Origin: JBLHLB01 sp047618505
GTDB lineage: Bacteria > Planctomycetota > UBA1135 > GCA-002686595
Assembly (NCBI GenBank): GCA_047618505.1
Contig: JBLHLB010000252.1
Coordinates: forward strand, 1 to 6,155
DNA: 6,155 nt
Direction of reading: 5' to 3'
Shown: positions 1-6,050 of the stretch, piece after piece
Numbering within the stretch: the first letter of the stretch is position 1
How the letters are laid out: each line of letters starts with the position of its first letter
Notes under the pieces: model-generated
Seen by the model: only the letters and a program-made list of their open reading frames with translations
What the model was told of the DNA's origin: nothing
Databases searched by the model: none
Position numbers and translations under genes: made by a program

Positions 1-526
1 CGCCGGCTTTGGCAGCGAGTTGCGCCTGGGCACGGTTTTGATCGAGGCGCGTCATGGCGGTGAAGCGCTCCCTGGGAAGATCGGGTGCGGAGTGCATTGC
101 GATCAGGCAGTTCGTGTTGCAGGGGTTGCCCACGACGGCGACGCGCACATCAGCGGCTGCGTGATCATTGATCGCCTTGCCTTGTCCGGTGAAAATCGGC
201 CCGTTCTCGCGGATCAAGTCGTTGCGTTCCATGCCAGGACCCCGCGGCTTTGAGCCAACGAGGCAAGCCCAGTTCGCGTCCTTAAATCCGACGGCGGGAT
301 CACTGGTCAACACCATGTCCTGCAGCAGCGGGAAGGCGCAGTCTTCGAGCTCCATGGCTACACCAGAAAGCGCCTGCATCGGCTTTTCGGCGGGGATCTC
401 GATCATCTGCAGGATCACGGGCTGGTCGGGGCCAAACATTTGGCCACTGGCGATGCGGAAAACGAGCGCGTAGCCAATTTGGCCAGCGGCACCGGTGACG
501 GCTACGCGGATGGGAGCCTTTGTCAT
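1..526 (-). CDS. mdh: Malate dehydrogenase, type 2, NAD-dependent (N-terminal 175 residues; 3' end cut by window edge)
   Basis: This enzyme oxidises L-malate to oxaloacetate with NAD in the cytosolic TCA cycle. The translation starts MTKAPIRVAVTGAAGQIGYA, with the Rossmann glycine motif GAAGQIG at residues 12-18. E43, at the end of the second strand (LQMIEIP), is the acidic residue that normally selects NAD over NADP in this family. The mobile-loop motif PRGPGMER (94-101) supplies the substrate arginines R95 and R101. GNPCNTN (133-139) and LDQNR (161-165, catalytic Asp162 and substrate-binding Arg165) follow. The catalytic histidine lies beyond the window edge. Family members are about 325-330 residues, so slightly over half is present, with no frameshift. 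The ATG at 526-524 fits the family N-terminus, but the bases before it (CCTTTCCAGTG) hold no Shine-Dalgarno motif. The gene is divergent from ribD. Identification is firm, since the spacing and motifs match type-2 MDH rather than lactate dehydrogenase. Confidence 0.95.
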   Translation of the reverse strand, partial: MTKAPIRVAVTGAAGQIGYALVFRIASGQMFGPDQPVILQMIEIPAEKPMQALSGVAMELEDCAFPLLQDMVLTSDPAVGFKDANWACLVGSKPRGPGMERNDLIRENGPIFTGQGKAINDHAAADVRVAVVGNPCNTNCLIAMHSAPDLPRERFTAMTRLDQNRAQAQLAAKAG

Positions 527-553
527 CACTGGAAAGGGCTTGGGGTGCGGTTG

Positions 554-567
554 GGACGCTGGCGTCC
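554..567. promoter_or_regulatory. Short inverted repeat upstream of mdh, possible operator
   Basis: GGACGC and GCGTCC form perfect 6-bp arms around a 2-nt centre (TG), 27 bp upstream of the mdh ATG. The 2-nt loop is too tight for a stable RNA hairpin, so if functional it is more likely a protein-binding dyad. A repeat this short can occur by chance in GC-rich DNA. No regulator is identified. Confidence 0.2.
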
Positions 568-766
568 GTGGGACCAATCGGTCGCCGGAGGCCATGCGGG
601 GGGGGAGGAGGATCGCCGAGGTGCCCTGGAGGTCTGCGAGGGCAAACCCGGGGCCAATATCGGGGAGGACAGTTTGCCGGGCCCGGGCAGGAACGAAAGG
701 ATCGGCCCGTGTTTCCGGTCTGTTCAGGGACGGCAGCCCAAAAAAGCACCTGAAAGCGTGCTGTTC

Positions 767-792
767 TTGAGCGGCGCGGCATCCGATAGAAT
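767..792 (+). promoter_or_regulatory. Weak sigma-70-like promoter candidate for ribD
   Basis: TAGAAT at 787-792 matches the -10 consensus at five of six positions. The best -35 candidates are TTGAGC at 767-772 (four of six matches, but only a 14-bp spacer) and TTCTTG at 764-769 (17-bp spacer, poor match). Transcription would begin near 799, giving a leader of about 60 nt to the ATG at 861. It would place the upstream TTG at 801 practically at the transcript end, which favours 861 as the start. This is the best AT-rich element in the gap but remains weak. Confidence 0.25.
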
Positions 793-860
793 GGAGAGCA
801 TTGCCGTCATCATCAGACCGCCCCTCGACGGCGATTCTGAGCCAGACCATTAACCACGCC

Positions 861-2030
861 ATGGATTCAACCCGCATCCTTTCAGTGCCCTCCGGGGGGG
901 CGACGGATGGGCAGTACGCAGCGCTTCTTGAGGAGCTGGGTACCGTTGCGGGGGAATTTCGTTTCGAGGTTGCGCCGAACCCTTGCGTCGGAGCCATTGT
1001 TCTCTCCGATGGGGTCGAGATCGGTCGCGGATTTCACGAGCGCTGGGGGGCAGCCCACGCGGAGATCAATGCCCTTGCGGCTGCTGCGAAAAGCGGTGTA
1101 GCCCGTGAGCGTTGGGACACGCTGCTTGTGACCCTTGAGCCTTGCTCTTCCACGGACAAGACCGGGCCCTGCGTCGAAGCGATTCTTGAGGCGGGCATCA
1201 AGCGCGTAGTCGTAGGTGAACTCGATCCAGATTTCCGCCATCGCGGGGCGGGCTGCAAGCTACTTGCCGAGCGGGGAGTTGAAGTTGTCCTGATGAATGG
1301 CCCCGCCCGCCTGGCGCGTGTCGCACCGCACTTCCTGCGTTGGACCGACCCCGATCGAATACGTCGGAGACGTCCCTGGGTCATCGCCAAGTGGGCCCAA
1401 ACACGTTCCGGACAACTATCTCCCCCGGCAGGAGTCGGGGATGGGCGTTGGATTTCAGGTCCCCTTGCCCAGGCCTGCGTTCAGGTCTTGCGCGGTCGCG
1501 TGGACGCGATCATCAGCGGTAGCGGCACTGTCTTGGCGGATGACCCGAGATTTAGTGTGCGTCTCCCTGGAGACCTCGCGAATCCACCGGCGCGGGTGAT
1601 CTTGGATTCGGAGCTTCGCACTCCACCCGAGGCGCGCTTATTTGCCGCAGTGGGCGAGGACGAGTCAGCCGGCCCGGTTAAAATCGTGACTCGCCTGGGC
1701 GCAGCCACCGTATTTCGCCGTCAGCTTGAGGAAGCGGGCGCATCTATCTACGAGTTCCGCAGCGGGGATGACGGCAAGCCGTCGCTGCTGGCAATCATGG
1801 AATGGCTCTGGGATACGGGGGCCCGACGTGTGCTGCTGGAGGCGGGGCCTAAGCTCGTCCAGGCTTTCTTCGCGGCGGAGTTGATCGATCAATTGTGCGT
1901 TTACACGGGCGACGTCCTGGGCGGTCGCGGGGACAACCTCGGTAAGTGCCTGGACCCGCGCTTCCTCTCCCAGGCCCGACATGGCGAAATCGGAGAGGAC
2001 GGCCTCTTGGACGCGTTCTTTGTGAGGTAG
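861..2030 (+). CDS. ribD: Bifunctional riboflavin biosynthesis protein RibD (pyrimidine deaminase / reductase)
   Basis: RibD deaminates 2,5-diamino-6-ribosylamino-4(3H)-pyrimidinone 5'-phosphate and then reduces the ribosyl side chain with NADPH, the second and third steps of riboflavin synthesis from GTP. Numbered from the ATG at 861 (389 residues, close to the usual 360-380), the deaminase part has PNPCVGAIVL (39-48) and the HAE zinc/catalytic motif with His66 and Glu68. Cys95 and Cys104 of LEPCSSTDKTGPC are the other zinc ligands. The C-terminal reductase begins near RPWVIAKWAQ (171-180), continues with SGSGTVLADDPRFSVR (219-234) and ends with VLLEAGPKLVQAFF (324-337). Both halves look complete. 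The frame is open back to a TTG at 801, but conserved sequence begins well after 861 and neither start has a good Shine-Dalgarno. The metal-loop wording SSTDKTGPC departs from the common CSHxGRTPPC, though the ligands are kept. No other rib gene is in view. Confidence 0.95.
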   Translation: MDSTRILSVPSGGATDGQYAALLEELGTVAGEFRFEVAPNPCVGAIVLSDGVEIGRGFHERWGAAHAEINALAAAAKSGVARERWDTLLVTLEPCSSTDKTGPCVEAILEAGIKRVVVGELDPDFRHRGAGCKLLAERGVEVVLMNGPARLARVAPHFLRWTDPDRIRRRRPWVIAKWAQTRSGQLSPPAGVGDGRWISGPLAQACVQVLRGRVDAIISGSGTVLADDPRFSVRLPGDLANPPARVILDSELRTPPEARLFAAVGEDESAGPVKIVTRLGAATVFRRQLEEAGASIYEFRSGDDGKPSLLAIMEWLWDTGARRVLLEAGPKLVQAFFAAELIDQLCVYTGDVLGGRGDNLGKCLDPRFLSQARHGEIGEDGLLDAFFVR

Positions 2031-2207
2031 TCCGGGCCACCCCTGTGCGGTGTTTCCCCTCGGTGTCTCTTCTCGGTGTCTCTTCTCGGTGTCTCTTCTC
2101 GGTGTCTCCCCTCGGTGTCTCTTCTCGGTGTCTCCCCTCGGTGTCTCCCCTCGGTGTCTCCCCTCGGTGTCTCCCCTCGGTGTTCGACTTCGCCGTGACT
2201 AGACCCC
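2031..2207. other. ribD/TPR-gene spacer, mostly tandem repeat
   Basis: This 177-bp gap between two codirectional genes consists of 17 bp after the ribD stop, the 13-bp array (2048-2183) and about 24 bp before the next ATG. I see no stem-loop terminator with a U tract, no convincing -35/-10 pair and no ribosome binding site before 2208. The downstream gene therefore either reads through from ribD or has a promoter I cannot recognise. Confidence 0.7.
2048..2183. repeat. 13-bp tandem repeat array (10 full units plus 6 bases)
   Basis: Units begin at 2048, 2061, 2074, 2087, 2100, 2113, 2126, 2139, 2152 and 2165, and a partial CGGTGT begins at 2178. The period is exactly 13 throughout. Two unit types occur: A, CGGTGTCTCTTCT, at units 2, 3, 4 and 6, and B, CGGTGTCTCCCCT, at units 5 and 7-10. 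Unit 1 is a B with one change (CGGTGTTTCCCCT). A and B differ only by adjacent TT or CC at unit positions 10-11. The plus strand of the full units contains no A at all and is C+T rich. The array starts 18 bp after the ribD stop. All six frames stay open across it, so long ORFs crossing it are by-products of the repeat. Confidence 0.97.
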
Positions 2208-4901
2208 ATGCTTGAGATTATGGGATTTCCCTCCAACAAGACCACGCCCCGCGCAGCGCCGCGCAGCGCATCAGTTCTCTTAATGCTGCTGCTTTGTGGC
2301 GCCGGTTTGCTCGATGCGATTGCCTGTGTGGCCAGTCAACCCAAGCCTGGACCGCTTGTTCCCCTAGAAGCTTCCGAGGCCTTCTCCGCGGCCCGCACTC
2401 TTCTTGGGGAAACCGCGCCTGTGGCGGACGTTGAGGCGGCTGCGCGGAGTGCGGCAGAGCTTGACCCAACCTGGGCCGCCCCGGAGCGTTTCCTAGACGA
2501 TAGCTCGCGTGACCGACTCCTCTTGGGGGAAGCCCTGGCTGCCCGCCTGGCAATACTTGCGGACAACCCCAGTGATGCGAAGACGCTCTACCTTGTGGGG
2601 CGTCTTGAGGGTCGTGCGGGAATTGCGCGTTTCGGCGAGGCCCTTGCTGCGGACCCGAGCAATGCCTGGGCCCACAATGGCATGGCCTGGAACTACTTCA
2701 CATCCGGTGATCTGGAGAGGGCCTGGGAGCATGGCCTCTTGGCTGCACAGCTCGCACGTGCACCCTTCGATCGCGTGCACTTTGTGAAGGCTTTGGCTCG
2801 TTATGCTGTGGCCCGCGGGAAGCCTGAAGAGGCGTTGGAACAATTTGATCTGTGGTTCGATGCGAGTCCTGAAGGGGGTCCATTGGCGCCGTACAACCTG
2901 GCACCGGCGGAACGTTTCGAACTTTGGGCCTGGCGAGCGATCCTGGAACTTACGCCGGGCGAAGACGAGGATTTCTCCCCACCCCAACGGGCAGAACGAG
3001 GCGTTGCCCGTGCCTTCTCGCTACTGCCGGAAGAGGCTCTTCCTCCCGAGAGTATGCTGGAGTTGATCTCTTCCCTGGCGGTTCATTCGTTGTTGACCGA
3101 TCGACCGTCCATTGACCAGGAAGCTCGGTCGCTCATTGCGGCCCGCGGCGATACGACGGCCCTGCGCGCCCTGGTTTGGTATGAAGGCCGTGAAGAGGGG
3201 GCTCGTGCAGCGGCTCAACTTGCGCGATCTTTTGGTGGGGAACTCAGCACCCAGTTCGCTAGTGCGCGAGTCAGTTCTCTTGGGCTCTTGGAACGGGGCA
3301 AGTTTAGCGCAGCCCTCGACATGTGGCTTGAGAGCTACCCTGGATTTCTACTGGCGGAAGATGGGTGGCCGACGGCGCACAAACTCCGCCAGCTGATGGA
3401 ATTGAGTCGTTCCGATTCCGAACTTGGCGTTGCTTCACGGGAATTCGGCGAGGCATTACTTGCGGCAGGTTGGTTCGCGGAGACGCTGGCGCTCTCGCGT
3501 TGGGAACAGGGTCGTAATAACGACCTGTCCCTGGAACTTGAAGCCCGCGCGCGCGCAGGACTTGGATTCCTTGACGCTGCCGGGGAGGTCTTTTTGGATG
3601 TGGATGGAGATCGTTTGCGCGCGAGCGCTGACCTTCTGCAGTCCTTGAGCTCTGGCTTGGGGCCGGGATTGCCCGGGCTAGGGGAAGACTCGGGGAGCGG
3701 GGATGCGATCACAGGGCTGGATTCAGTCCTGACCGCCCTGGAGCCGATCTTTGCGCGCTACTTCGGTGACGACGTGCACGGGGAGTTCTCGGACTCACCG
3801 CGGATTGATTTTGGTCCCTTTGCGTCTCTCTTGCACCCCGGTCCAGTGTTTAGCGCCAAGGATGAAGAGGCGGGGCTCGGTGATCAGAGGCAGCCTGTTC
3901 CGGGGCTATCACGCTTCCTCCTTTCCATCAGTCGCTTCGCGATCCTGGGGGAGGTGCGCGGTGGTGGAGGTCCCGATGGAACGATCCTGCGCCTGATGGA
4001 TACGCGGGAAGTTCAGGGCGAGCACCTAGGCGTGCCCTTCAACGGAACCGTGGCCTGGTGTGACGGACAAGACCTGAAGGGACGACCCGGCAGAAGGGGA
4101 GCGAGTATCTCTGGTGCTGCTCTCCACGAGGGCTATTGGGTGGACATCGATGTCATACGGGCTGCGGCAGCACGTTGGGCAGCGCTGCAGGCGCGTTGGT
4201 TTGGCCCGGATGCTCCTGCCTCAGTAGCAGAAGTGGTGCAAGCCCGAGGCCCGCTTGTGGCGCATACAGAGCACTCCAGAGCTGAGCCCTATGGCCCCGC
4301 AGGCTTGGGGGATCGCCTTCGCCTCGCCGTGCTCTTGGATCGCTCAATAGACACGGATCGCTCAATAGACACGGATCGCTCAACAGGTGCGGAGCAATCG
4401 CGGAGCAATGCCGTACTTGTGGATGGCAGAGGCACAGAAGGAGGCACGGGCAAAGCACTCGTTTCCCTGGAAGACCTGCTTCAGGTGGTGGCTCGACACG
4501 AGGAAGGTCACCTTTGTGATCGCACGCGCTTCCTTCCCCTCACGGACAATCTCCTGAGTGTCTTGGGGTTCGTAGTGACCCAGCGCTTCTCTGCTGCGGG
4601 CATCGCGCGTCGGGTGGAATACAGGGCCCAGTTGACCGCCCTCTGCGTCAGTGACGATCCGCGTCTGCCCTTGGCCACGATCTTGGACTCTATGGATGGC
4701 GGCAGCGTAGTTACTCCCCACGCGGGCGCCTACATCGAACTGCTGGAGGACTTCCTTGGGGTCCTGGATGATCGTTTAGGGAAGCATCCGAGTCTGGACG
4801 GGGACTACTTCCTTGTGCACCAACTTCCCCGGCTCACACCCGGGGAGGTGCGCAATGTGGCGCGCAAGCTCGCGCGCCGCCGGGGCATGGTTCGCGACTG
4901 A
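2208..4901 (+). CDS. Exported TPR-like protein with C-terminal HEEGH zinc-peptidase motif, function unknown
   Basis: I do not recognise this 897-residue protein. Residues 1-43 look like a signal peptide: a basic n-region (K11, R15, R19), a hydrophobic core SVLLMLLLCGAGLL (22-35), then AIA-C (37-40). D36 spoils a clean lipobox, so signal peptidase I cleavage near 39-43 is as likely as a lipoprotein. Helical TPR-like repeats follow at about 122-150, 151-184 and 186-221, and helix-rich sequence continues to about 480. A Gly/Ser-rich linker (SGLGPGLPGLGEDSGSGD, about 480-500) precedes a second half with an HEGYWVD segment (640-646), a short repeat (711-729) and RHEEGHLCD (763-771). H764 and H768 would bind zinc, E765 would be the catalytic base, and E804 in RVEYRAQLTAL could be the third ligand, as in gluzincins. 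The active site would lie outside the cytoplasm. Starts at 2208 and 2220 are both possible; neither has a Shine-Dalgarno. It is convergent with the aminotransferase gene. Confidence 0.85.
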   Translation: MLEIMGFPSNKTTPRAAPRSASVLLMLLLCGAGLLDAIACVASQPKPGPLVPLEASEAFSAARTLLGETAPVADVEAAARSAAELDPTWAAPERFLDDSSRDRLLLGEALAARLAILADNPSDAKTLYLVGRLEGRAGIARFGEALAADPSNAWAHNGMAWNYFTSGDLERAWEHGLLAAQLARAPFDRVHFVKALARYAVARGKPEEALEQFDLWFDASPEGGPLAPYNLAPAERFELWAWRAILELTPGEDEDFSPPQRAERGVARAFSLLPEEALPPESMLELISSLAVHSLLTDRPSIDQEARSLIAARGDTTALRALVWYEGREEGARAAAQLARSFGGELSTQFASARVSSLGLLERGKFSAALDMWLESYPGFLLAEDGWPTAHKLRQLMELSRSDSELGVASREFGEALLAAGWFAETLALSRWEQGRNNDLSLELEARARAGLGFLDAAGEVFLDVDGDRLRASADLLQSLSSGLGPGLPGLGEDSGSGDAITGLDSVLTALEPIFARYFGDDVHGEFSDSPRIDFGPFASLLHPGPVFSAKDEEAGLGDQRQPVPGLSRFLLSISRFAILGEVRGGGGPDGTILRLMDTREVQGEHLGVPFNGTVAWCDGQDLKGRPGRRGASISGAALHEGYWVDIDVIRAAAARWAALQARWFGPDAPASVAEVVQARGPLVAHTEHSRAEPYGPAGLGDRLRLAVLLDRSIDTDRSIDTDRSTGAEQSRSNAVLVDGRGTEGGTGKALVSLEDLLQVVARHEEGHLCDRTRFLPLTDNLLSVLGFVVTQRFSAAGIARRVEYRAQLTALCVSDDPRLPLATILDSMDGGSVVTPHAGAYIELLEDFLGVLDDRLGKHPSLDGDYFLVHQLPRLTPGEVRNVARKLARRRGMVRD
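2250..2269 (+). repeat. Direct duplication of a 10-bp unit in the signal-peptide region
   Basis: CGCGCAGCGC occurs twice back to back, encoding part of the Ala/Arg/Ser-rich n-region of the exported TPR protein (RAAPRSAS, residues 15-22). The copies are in different codon phases because 10 is not a multiple of 3. Two copies of a GC-only decamer could be chance. Confidence 0.4.
4337..4394 (+). repeat. In-frame 18-bp tandem repeat (RSIDTD peptide repeat)
   Basis: CGCTCAATAGACACGGAT occurs perfectly at 4341-4358 and 4359-4376. A third copy from 4377 starts CGCTCAACAG and then diverges. The units encode RSIDTD at residues 712-717 and 718-723, then RSTGAE at 724-729, in a hydrophilic stretch about 35 residues before the HEEGH motif. 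The period is a multiple of three, so copy-number change would keep the frame. The two perfect copies suggest a recent expansion in a surface loop. GGAGCAAT also recurs just downstream (around 4390-4410). Confidence 0.95.
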
Positions 4902-4938
4902 CCCTGCCGACTGACCCTGCCGACTGACCCTGCCGACT
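4895..4938. repeat. Second 13-bp tandem repeat array, filling the convergent intergenic gap
   Basis: CGACTGACCCTGC is repeated perfectly at 4895, 4908 and 4921, followed by CGACT at 4934-4938. The first unit lies partly inside the TPR gene and contains its TGA stop (4899-4901). The last partial unit runs into the TAG stop of the minus-strand aminotransferase (4939-4937). The array therefore occupies the whole 35-bp gap. Because 13 leaves remainder 1 when divided by 3, the successive TGA triplets at 4899, 4912 and 4925 fall in all three plus-strand frames. The unit is not self-complementary, so it forms no hairpin terminator. It shares its period, but not its sequence, with the array at 2048. 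Confidence 0.97.
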
Positions 4939-6046
4939 AGCCTAGGACGCGGTCTGCCGCTGACAGTAGCTCCTCGAGGTCGGCTTCGTTGTGGTCGCCC
5001 ATGTGTCCAATACGGAAGGTCTTGTTCTTGAGGACGCCGTAGCCATTGCCGATCTCGTGGCCCTCTTGTTTTAGGCCTGCAATCAGAGCGGGAACGTCTA
5101 TTTCTCCCGCTCTAATGCAGCTCACCGTGGGAGCGCATAGCTCACGGCGGGGGAAGGGCTGCAGCCCATGGCCCGCGGCCCACTCCAGGGTGCGCGCCTG
5201 CATGCGCTCGTGCCGTTCGAAGCGTGCGCCCCAGGCGTCCGCCCCCCGTCTGTTTGCGTCTTCTCCACTCAAGCCCCAACCTGCATCGATGTCCTCCAGT
5301 TGCTTCGCGAGAGCTCGGTATTGGGGAATCGCAGGGGTCACCGGTGGCTTGCGCGCCACGTGACCATCAATCGTCTTGGCGGGATCGAGGTACCAGGAGC
5401 CACTGGCGCGTTGGCGAGCCCCGTCCAGAAAGCGTTCCGAAGCGCAGATCACGGCGATTCCAGGGGGCAGGGCGAAAGCCTTCTGAATTCCGGCGAAGGC
5501 CAGGTCCATTCCATTCTGATCAAAGTCCAAGGCATAACCCGCGATGCCGCTGACTACGTCGCAGAGGAGCAGCGTATCCGGGTGATCGTTGAGGGCGGCG
5601 CGCACCTGTTCCATTGGCGACCGCACCCCCGTTGAAGTCTCGTTGACGACGACAGTGACAGCATCAAAGGGACCATGTTCCCCGAGGGCCAGGCGAAGAG
5701 TCTTCTGTGATGCAGCGTCGCCCCATTCCAAGTCCAGGGTGTGGACCTGTTTACCAAGTACCTGCGCGATGTCGCGCCAGCGCTTGGAGAAGGCGCCATT
5801 GACTACACACAGGATGCGATCACCGACTCCCCGTAGGCTGGACTCCATCGCGCCGGTGCCGCTGTGGTTACCGACGGCAACGGTGGATTTGGAATCGGCC
5901 CCCAAACCAAAGGCGTTGCGTAGACCCGGATCAATGCGCTCGATCAAGTCCACCATGGCCTGGGAACGATGCCCGATCATGGGCAAGGTGAGTTCCTGGA
6001 GAATCTCAGGGCGAACCTGTGTGGGGCCGGGAATCCAAAGCTTCAT
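4937..6046 (-). CDS. Class V PLP-dependent aminotransferase (alanine-glyoxylate / serine-pyruvate / phosphoserine type)
   Basis: This is a complete 369-residue cytosolic fold-type I transaminase. The N-terminus MKLWIPGPTQVRPEIL and GHRS (25-28) are typical of the alanine/serine-glyoxylate aminotransferase group. HSGTGAMES (61-69) is the PLP-phosphate loop, NETSTG (135-140) is a family motif, and Asp163 in LLLCDVVSG should pair with the PLP pyridine nitrogen. Lys189 in GIQKAFALPPG is the expected Schiff-base lysine. R346 in the C-terminal TFRIGHMGD should bind the substrate carboxylate. The substrate cannot be fixed from sequence alone. Candidates are serine/alanine with glyoxylate or pyruvate, or 3-phosphohydroxypyruvate with glutamate in serine synthesis, as in the class V enzymes that replace classical SerC in some lineages. 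The ATG at 6046 lies 4 nt after the stop of an upstream open frame, suggesting translational coupling, and no Shine-Dalgarno precedes it. The 3' end abuts the 13-bp array. Confidence 0.93.
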   Translation of the reverse strand: MKLWIPGPTQVRPEILQELTLPMIGHRSQAMVDLIERIDPGLRNAFGLGADSKSTVAVGNHSGTGAMESSLRGVGDRILCVVNGAFSKRWRDIAQVLGKQVHTLDLEWGDAASQKTLRLALGEHGPFDAVTVVVNETSTGVRSPMEQVRAALNDHPDTLLLCDVVSGIAGYALDFDQNGMDLAFAGIQKAFALPPGIAVICASERFLDGARQRASGSWYLDPAKTIDGHVARKPPVTPAIPQYRALAKQLEDIDAGWGLSGEDANRRGADAWGARFERHERMQARTLEWAAGHGLQPFPRRELCAPTVSCIRAGEIDVPALIAGLKQEGHEIGNGYGVLKNKTFRIGHMGDHNEADLEELLSAADRVLG

Positions 6047-6050
6047 AGGA

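Larger units (their letters stand above)
527..860. other. Divergent mdh/ribD intergenic region
   Basis: These 334 bases separate the mdh start from the ribD ATG. Open frames exist on both strands here, but they are overlapping GC-rich frames with low-complexity Pro/Arg/Gly translations, and I recognise no protein in them. Visible elements are a GGACGC-TG-GCGTCC inverted repeat near mdh, a G8 run at 598-605, a CCGGGCCCGG palindrome at 677-686 and a TAGAAT hexamer at 787-792. Both genes must be transcribed outward from here unless each is served by a remote promoter. I found no FMN riboswitch aptamer ahead of ribD. Confidence 0.6.

Noticed and set aside
300..782. 160-codon minus-strand open frame upstream of and overlapping mdh
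   Set aside because: It overlaps well-supported mdh coding sequence in another frame, its translation is low-complexity Pro/Arg-rich, and no protein family is recognisable.
440..853. 137-codon plus-strand open frame between mdh and ribD
   Set aside because: It begins antisense to mdh, has a Gly/Arg-biased translation without recognisable motifs, and is expected from GC-rich DNA.
527..860. FMN riboswitch ahead of ribD
   Set aside because: The conserved aptamer segments (such as the AGGGGCAGGGTGAAATTC-like 5' part) are not present in the leader.
801..860. TTG start of ribD, 20 codons upstream of the ATG
   Set aside because: The extra residues have no counterpart in the RibD family. A GGAGAG at 793-798 is only 2 nt from the TTG, too close for a good ribosome binding site. 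The ATG at 861 leaves a full-length protein.
2048..2183. CRISPR array
   Set aside because: The units are 13 bp, directly abutting and without spacers, and no cas genes are nearby. It is a simple tandem repeat.
1901..2245. Minus-strand open frame with a repetitive Arg/Thr/Glu-rich peptide across the 13-bp array
   Set aside because: The 13-bp unit holds no stop in any frame, so every frame stays open and gives a 13-residue peptide period. It overlaps the ends of ribD and the TPR gene antisense, with no start signal or family match.
3546..3556. CG dinucleotide run in the TPR gene
   Set aside because: It is a short alternating run coding for Ala-Arg residues in a GC-rich gene, not a notable repeat.
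4895..4940. Bidirectional intrinsic terminator between the convergent genes
   Set aside because: The 13-bp unit is not self-complementary and no stem-loop followed by a T tract is present on either strand.
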